The translations under genes were made by a program, and so were the position numbers. Below the pieces are notes generated by a model. The model worked only from the letters and a program-made list of their open reading frames with translations. It did not search any database and was not told the origin of the DNA. Source: Saccoglossus kowalevskii (taxonomy: Eukaryota > Hemichordata > Enteropneusta > Harrimaniidae). Taken from it: 11,302 bases of DNA. The stretch covers positions 3,260 through 14,561 of the forward strand of contig NW_003108612.1 in NCBI RefSeq assembly GCF_000003605.2. Reading direction: 5' to 3'. This document shows, piece by piece, positions 8,415 to 11,302 of the stretch. Numbering within the stretch: the stretch's first letter is position 1; every line of letters starts with the position of its first letter.

Positions 8415-8607
8415 ACAAATTATAGATCACGAACTATTTAAAAAAATCTGATTTCATGTTCTTTAAAACTGTTTTGAATTATATTTGGCCAATATTCTCA
8501 AAATATAGCACTGAAACACACATGATACCTTAGAACTGCAAGAAACCAATAAATATTGTGCCATTTTTGAATAATTTTTGTTGTAAGATGTAGCCATCTG
8601 CACAACA

Positions 8608-8790
8608 TTACTGTTTATATGCCGGTAAACCCCATTCTTCAGGTACAAATTGCTCCAATGAAGTGAGTAACTGATAAGAACCACTTGGATAAAATGATTT
8701 ATCAAGCCTAGGATCTGGAATAAATACAGTCTTCATATTGGCAGCTAGTCCAGAAAGAACACCATTTGGCGCATCTTCAAATACTAACAC
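8608..8790 (-). CDS. PUDP: Pseudouridine-5'-phosphatase-like protein, terminal exon
   Basis: This exon encodes the last 60 residues and stop of a HAD-superfamily phosphatase of the PUDP/HDHD1 family, which removes phosphate from pseudouridine 5'-phosphate in the cytosol (Mg-dependent). It opens with VLVFEDAPNGV, the HAD motif IV with the Glu-Asp pair that helps hold the metal, then LAANMKTVFIPDPRLD, and ends in FVPEEWGLPAYKQ, close to the family's FGLPSY-type C-terminus. The acceptor is TTTGTATTTAG directly before GTG at 8790, so the exon begins in phase 0 and is not a GTG-initiated gene. The stop is TAA at 8610-8608. It joins exactly in frame to the exon ending at 10306. No frameshift or internal stop is seen. 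The 3' UTR probably carries the 57-bp array. Confidence 0.92.
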   Translation of the reverse strand: MLVFEDAPNGVLSGLAANMKTVFIPDPRLDKSFYPSGSYQLLTSLEQFVPEEWGLPAYKQ

Positions 8791-8869
8791 CTAAATACAA
8801 AAAAAAATCTTGTTAATGTAAAAAACTTTATTTTGAGGAAATAAATCCTAGAACATGTGGGCATGAGTG

Positions 8870-9270
8870 GCAGGGCGCCCTCGCTGGCTGAACAGCATCA
8901 GACCCCACTAACAGATGACAGAATAGTGTATGTCTCGTCGGCAAGATCAATACTGCGAATTCGCAAAGTTCACGCATTCTTGCAATGTTTCAATGAATAT
9001 TCATTTTAGTGGTCATGGTAACACCGTCAACCAAAGCAGTGTTTGCATTGTCGGTGTTTTCAACATATGATAAATTTACCAGCACCTTATCACACATTAT
9101 GTCAAACAAATAAACTCTGCCATGAATGGTTACCTTTTGATGGCTGTCACTATCTGACGTTCCTGCAATTTGATTGGTACTGACAAATAAATCGTCTGGA
9201 GGGGGAAGTGAAAAACTACATCGCTCTGTCAGGCGTGTGTTGGGTTTGGAACACCTTGGAGGGCGCGACC
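8870..9270. repeat. CpG-rich island inside the intron; possible young insertion
   Basis: This roughly 400-bp block has many more CG dinucleotides than the nearly CG-free flanks. GCGCCCTC near its left end (8875-8882) is mirrored by GAGGGCGC near its right end (9259-9266), an 8-bp inverted pair. A perfect 12-bp palindrome TGCGAATTCGCA lies at 8954-8965. There is no open frame of note. It may be a mobile element or a regulatory CpG block; neither is proven. Confidence 0.35.
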
Positions 9271-9539
9271 TTGTCAGGCTAAAAAATTCTAGCTAAAAAT
9301 AAATTAATCTACAGTAACCAAGAATAATGATATACTGCAGAATACTTTTCAGTGAAAAGACATTTTGGCTGTTTTGTGTGAAGTTTATTTTTACCGAGTT
9401 TTGATGAGTTGAATATATGTGAGAAAATACATTTATATTTAATTTATACTGGGTTTATTTACCGATATGTTTTATTTTCACTGATTCATGTCTTCAGTGA
9501 CAATATGAAAACAAGTAATTACATAGTCCCTGTTTAAAA

Positions 9540-10090
9540 AATAATTAAAGTATTTCAGAGATATGGCTTCAGAACTGTATTCACTAAAACAAAATGGCCA
9601 CCAGTCAACCATTTTTGAATCCTATCTGAAAAACAAAAGGATGTGCATCAAGATCTCATAATGTTCAATGTACACATCTATGTAAGACTGAAATACAGAT
9701 CGTGATTTTGATGAAACATTAAAAAGGCAACCATTGTCATTAAATGGATTGTCAAATATTTGTGCAACATGATGTACATATAATGTTTGAACATGATCAG
9801 TCAAGGGATGTCTGAGATAAAGTTCTGGAACAACATTTGTTAAATCCGATCAGAAAAACAAAATGACTTGCTTCAAGATCCCATGTCTGATGTTTGTACC
9901 AAGTTTGATTGAAATCCGTTTATACAAGATCTGATTTTGGAATGGCAGAAATGCTTGATTTTAATGAATTTGTAGCACAAAAATGACCACCACTCGGCCA
10001 TCTTACATCAGATCATAAAATGAATGGACGTTCATACATGTATCCAAAGAAGTGTAAAGTTTGAATGTAATTGGTCCAAGCATGTCCGAT
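9540..10090. repeat. Degenerate dispersed repeat with internal repetition
   Basis: Related phrases recur: CAAAATGGCCACCAGTCAACC (about 9591), then ATCTGAAAAACAAAAGGATG (about 9624) and GATCAGAAAAACAAAATGAC (about 9848), then ATGACCACCACTCGGCCATC (about 9983) followed by CATCAGATCATAAAATGAATG. The text TACCAAGTTTGATTGAAATC (about 9898) is typical in style of long tandem-core repeats of marine invertebrates. It looks like two to three diverged monomers of one repeat family, different from elements A-C. Confidence 0.45.
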
Positions 10091-10228
10091 TAAGATGGAG
10101 ACACAGGCAAAGATGCACACATGTCATAGCAGCAACTATGGTACTGTCAAATATTGTGGTTAATGATGCCTCCCCATTCATAATATGGCTGTCTGATTAT
10201 GTGTATACACGTTTTGATGTTACCAGCA

Positions 10229-10279
10229 ACCATGTTTGATATCTGAGTCTGAACTACAGCAAACTATGTGATGAAATAG
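10229..10279 (-). repeat. 51-bp perfect copy of part of the PUDP exon, inside the adjacent intron
   Basis: The 51 bases at 10229-10279 are identical to 10375-10425 in the exon, same orientation, 146 bases apart. The exon copy encodes LFHHIVCCSSDSDIKHG. The intron copy starts 26 bases past the donor and is read in a different frame from the upstream exon. Reading through the donor meets a stop near its start (TAG in CACATAG), so it cannot extend the protein without a new splice. Confidence 0.9.
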
Positions 10280-10305
10280 ATTACTTCTATATCATTACTA
10301 CTTAC

Positions 10306-10544
10306 ATTTTGTGGATTAGGTGAACCACCATCAAATCTATTTGCAGCCACAGTGTAAGCGTCAGGTGCAGGTTTACCATGTTTGATATCTGAGTCTGAAC
10401 TACAGCAAACTATGTGATGAAATAGTTTGAACATTTCCTTGTGTTTGGTCTGTGTCTTCAAGTTGAAGTGATATGCAGAGGATCCTGTTGATACTGCAAT
10501 GGGTATTCCTTCTCTATGTAGATGTCTAACCAATGATTCAGCAC
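10306..10544 (-). CDS. PUDP: Pseudouridine-5'-phosphatase-like protein, internal exon
   Basis: The 239-bp exon encodes 79 whole codons after two bases that complete a Gly codon. The order of motifs is that of the PUDP/HDHD1 HAD phosphatases: (G)AESLVRHLHREGIPIAV, then STGSS (motif II, the Ser/Thr phosphate-contact region), LKTQTKHKEMFKLFHHIV, and DIKHGKPAPDAYTVAANRF, where the Lys of GKPAPD is motif III. The acceptor is GATATTGATAG| before GTGCTGAATC, leaving the split codon G|GT; the polypyrimidine tract is modest. The donor AAT|GTAAGT is near-perfect. It joins in phase 0 to the exon at 8790. The catalytic Asp of motif I (DMDG region) is not here and should be in upstream exons beyond 11302. 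A piece of this exon is duplicated in the next intron. Confidence 0.92.
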
Positions 10545-11000
10545 CTATCAATATCCACCATCAATTATGCGATTTAGAAGTTATTATAAAAGCAATAGTT
10601 TCTTTATCTGTTATTAAAAATTGGTGGATTGCCTTTATGTATAGATACATTAACAAGCTACTTAGAGAAAACTGCCCTCAAATATTTATCCCCTTTATAA
10701 ATCAAAACATGTGTCATTTGGTGCAAGACATCTTAATACAACATTTCAATTAGACAGTATCATGATTTCCTGTTATAATATCAACAATTTGCTCACTGTC
10801 TTGCAAAACAATGCAGGCTGATGACTGAGGATTTGATATTCCTTTAAGTATATGGAAAAATGTAGAATTACACTTGAATGGCATGTTTTTTTGACAAACT
10901 GAAGTAACAACAATTACAGCCCACAGTATCTTTAGAAATCTTCTTTCATCTTACGATATTTCAGCTGGAAAGCATGGTAAGACATGGTGAGAAAAAATAC
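10545..11000 (-). other. PUDP: Intron or sequence upstream of the internal PUDP exon
   Basis: No coding exon was found between 10545 and 11000. If the small exon at 11001-11046 is real this is a 456-bp intron (donor CCAG|GTATTT, acceptor GATAG|). Otherwise it is part of a longer intron reaching past the window. The plus-strand open frame 10499-10753 is a shadow of the exon and intron. Confidence 0.5.
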
Positions 11001-11046
11001 CTGGATGACACTGTTTTATAAAGTGAGACAACCCAAGATATATTTC
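11001..11046 (-). CDS. PUDP: Candidate small upstream exon of the PUDP-like gene
   Basis: The segment is bounded by a strong acceptor (TTTGTTTTGATTTCTAG|) and a usable donor (CCAG|GTATTTT). It is open for 15 codons plus one base and ends in G, exactly the phase needed to make Gly with the GT that starts the next exon. The product EIYLGLSHFIKQCHPG would join to AESLVRHLH. The PG before AE fits the family pattern (PGAE), but the residues before it do not resemble the usual L-M/L-PG context, so this may be a chance ORF with fitting splice sites. The remaining upstream exons are not in the window. Confidence 0.35.
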
Positions 11047-11302
11047 CTAGAAATCAAAACAAATCTGCTGTACAGAGTTTATCAGAATGAACTCACAAAT
11101 CTGTGCATGTCACTGGTAGAGTGTTATTTTGGATAATTGTGGTTTACACCTTGAGCCAGTTTAGTACATTTATTAGTAGGGAGAGCAACTTTTTTCCAGC
11201 CATCGTACAACCTTTATTACAATGTACATGAGCATGCAGTGCTTTCGATCAATTAAATTTATGTTGAACGGGAACAAGAACTACACTACAGGCCTCCACA
11301 GA
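11047..11302. other. Presumed intron or upstream sequence with no recognised feature
   Basis: No HAD motif I exon is visible on the minus strand. A short minus-strand open stretch (roughly 11137-11215) reads KKVALPTNKCTKLAQG and then stops; I do not recognise it, and it may belong to a dispersed repeat. Confidence 0.4.

Larger units (their letters stand above)
8791..10305 (-). other. PUDP: Intron of the PUDP-like gene (1515 bp)
   Basis: The donor is AAT|GTAAGT at 10305 and the acceptor TATTTAG| at 8791, both good consensus sites, and both neighbours are in phase 0. The intron contains a CpG-rich island (about 8870-9270), a degenerate repeat field (about 9540-10090) and a perfect copy of part of the upstream exon (10229-10279). 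A plus-strand open frame at 10024-10239 lies inside it and is not protein-like. Confidence 0.85.

Noticed and set aside
8091-8441. Repetitive 116-codon plus-strand frame, and 133- and 98-codon minus-strand frames, as protein genes
   Set aside because: All three are produced by a 57-bp unit whose length is a multiple of three. No protein family is recognised and both strands are open at once.
8463-8705. 80-codon minus-strand frame overlapping the PUDP terminal exon
   Set aside because: It is in a different frame from the recognised exon and has no family resemblance; it is a shadow.
10024-10239. 71-codon plus-strand frame in the PUDP intron
   Set aside because: It lies in degenerate repeat sequence and partly overlaps the duplicated exon fragment on the opposite strand; not protein-like.
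11101-11160. tRNA-derived SINE head (CACTGGTAGAGTGTT followed by GGTTTACACC, like box A and box B)
   Set aside because: The second motif is a poor match to box B and lies too close to the first (about 30 bases). No poly(A) tail or target duplication was seen.

Overview
The window looks like AT-rich animal nuclear DNA. It carries split coding exons with GT/AG borders, very little coding sequence, many dispersed and tandem repeats, and single-gene 3' ends with AATAAA signals. The repeat content (157-bp tandem-core elements closed by a hairpin, resembling the 'pearl' non-autonomous Helitron-like elements of bivalves) and the many ACATGTA-type words suggest a lophotrochozoan, most likely a bivalve mollusc. 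This assignment is inference from pattern, not from a database match.

Layout, left to right. Bases 1-90 may be the last coding piece of an unidentified plus-strand gene, with a poly(A) signal at 306. Bases 957-3945 hold three related elements in the same orientation (A 957-1517, B 1675-2657, C 3428-3945). Between B and C, a short minus-strand ORF starts in a YY1-like motif and could be a first exon. Bases 4072-4257 are a 93-bp tandem duplication. Bases 4318-4729 contain AT-rich palindromes. Bases 4741-5258 are eight 65-bp tandem copies of a piece of the ZNHIT1 HIT zinc-finger terminus, so this is an exon-derived satellite. Bases 5488-6403 look like a DNA transposon remnant with 15-bp inverted termini and a TTTGA flanking repeat. 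Bases 6404-8072 show no recognisable gene.

The only gene recognised with confidence is a minus-strand pseudouridine-5'-phosphatase (PUDP/HDHD1-like HAD phosphatase). Its terminal exon is at 8608-8790 and an internal exon at 10306-10544. A weaker candidate exon is at 11001-11046. The N-terminal exons with the catalytic aspartate lie beyond 11302. A 57-bp six-copy tandem array (8073-8414) lies between its stop codon and the first AATAAA downstream, so it is probably in the 3' UTR. The intron next to the internal exon contains a perfect 51-bp copy of part of that exon.

No cluster of cooperating genes is visible. The most unusual content is the conversion of gene fragments into repeats: the ZNHIT1 exon array and the PUDP exon fragment copied into its own intron.
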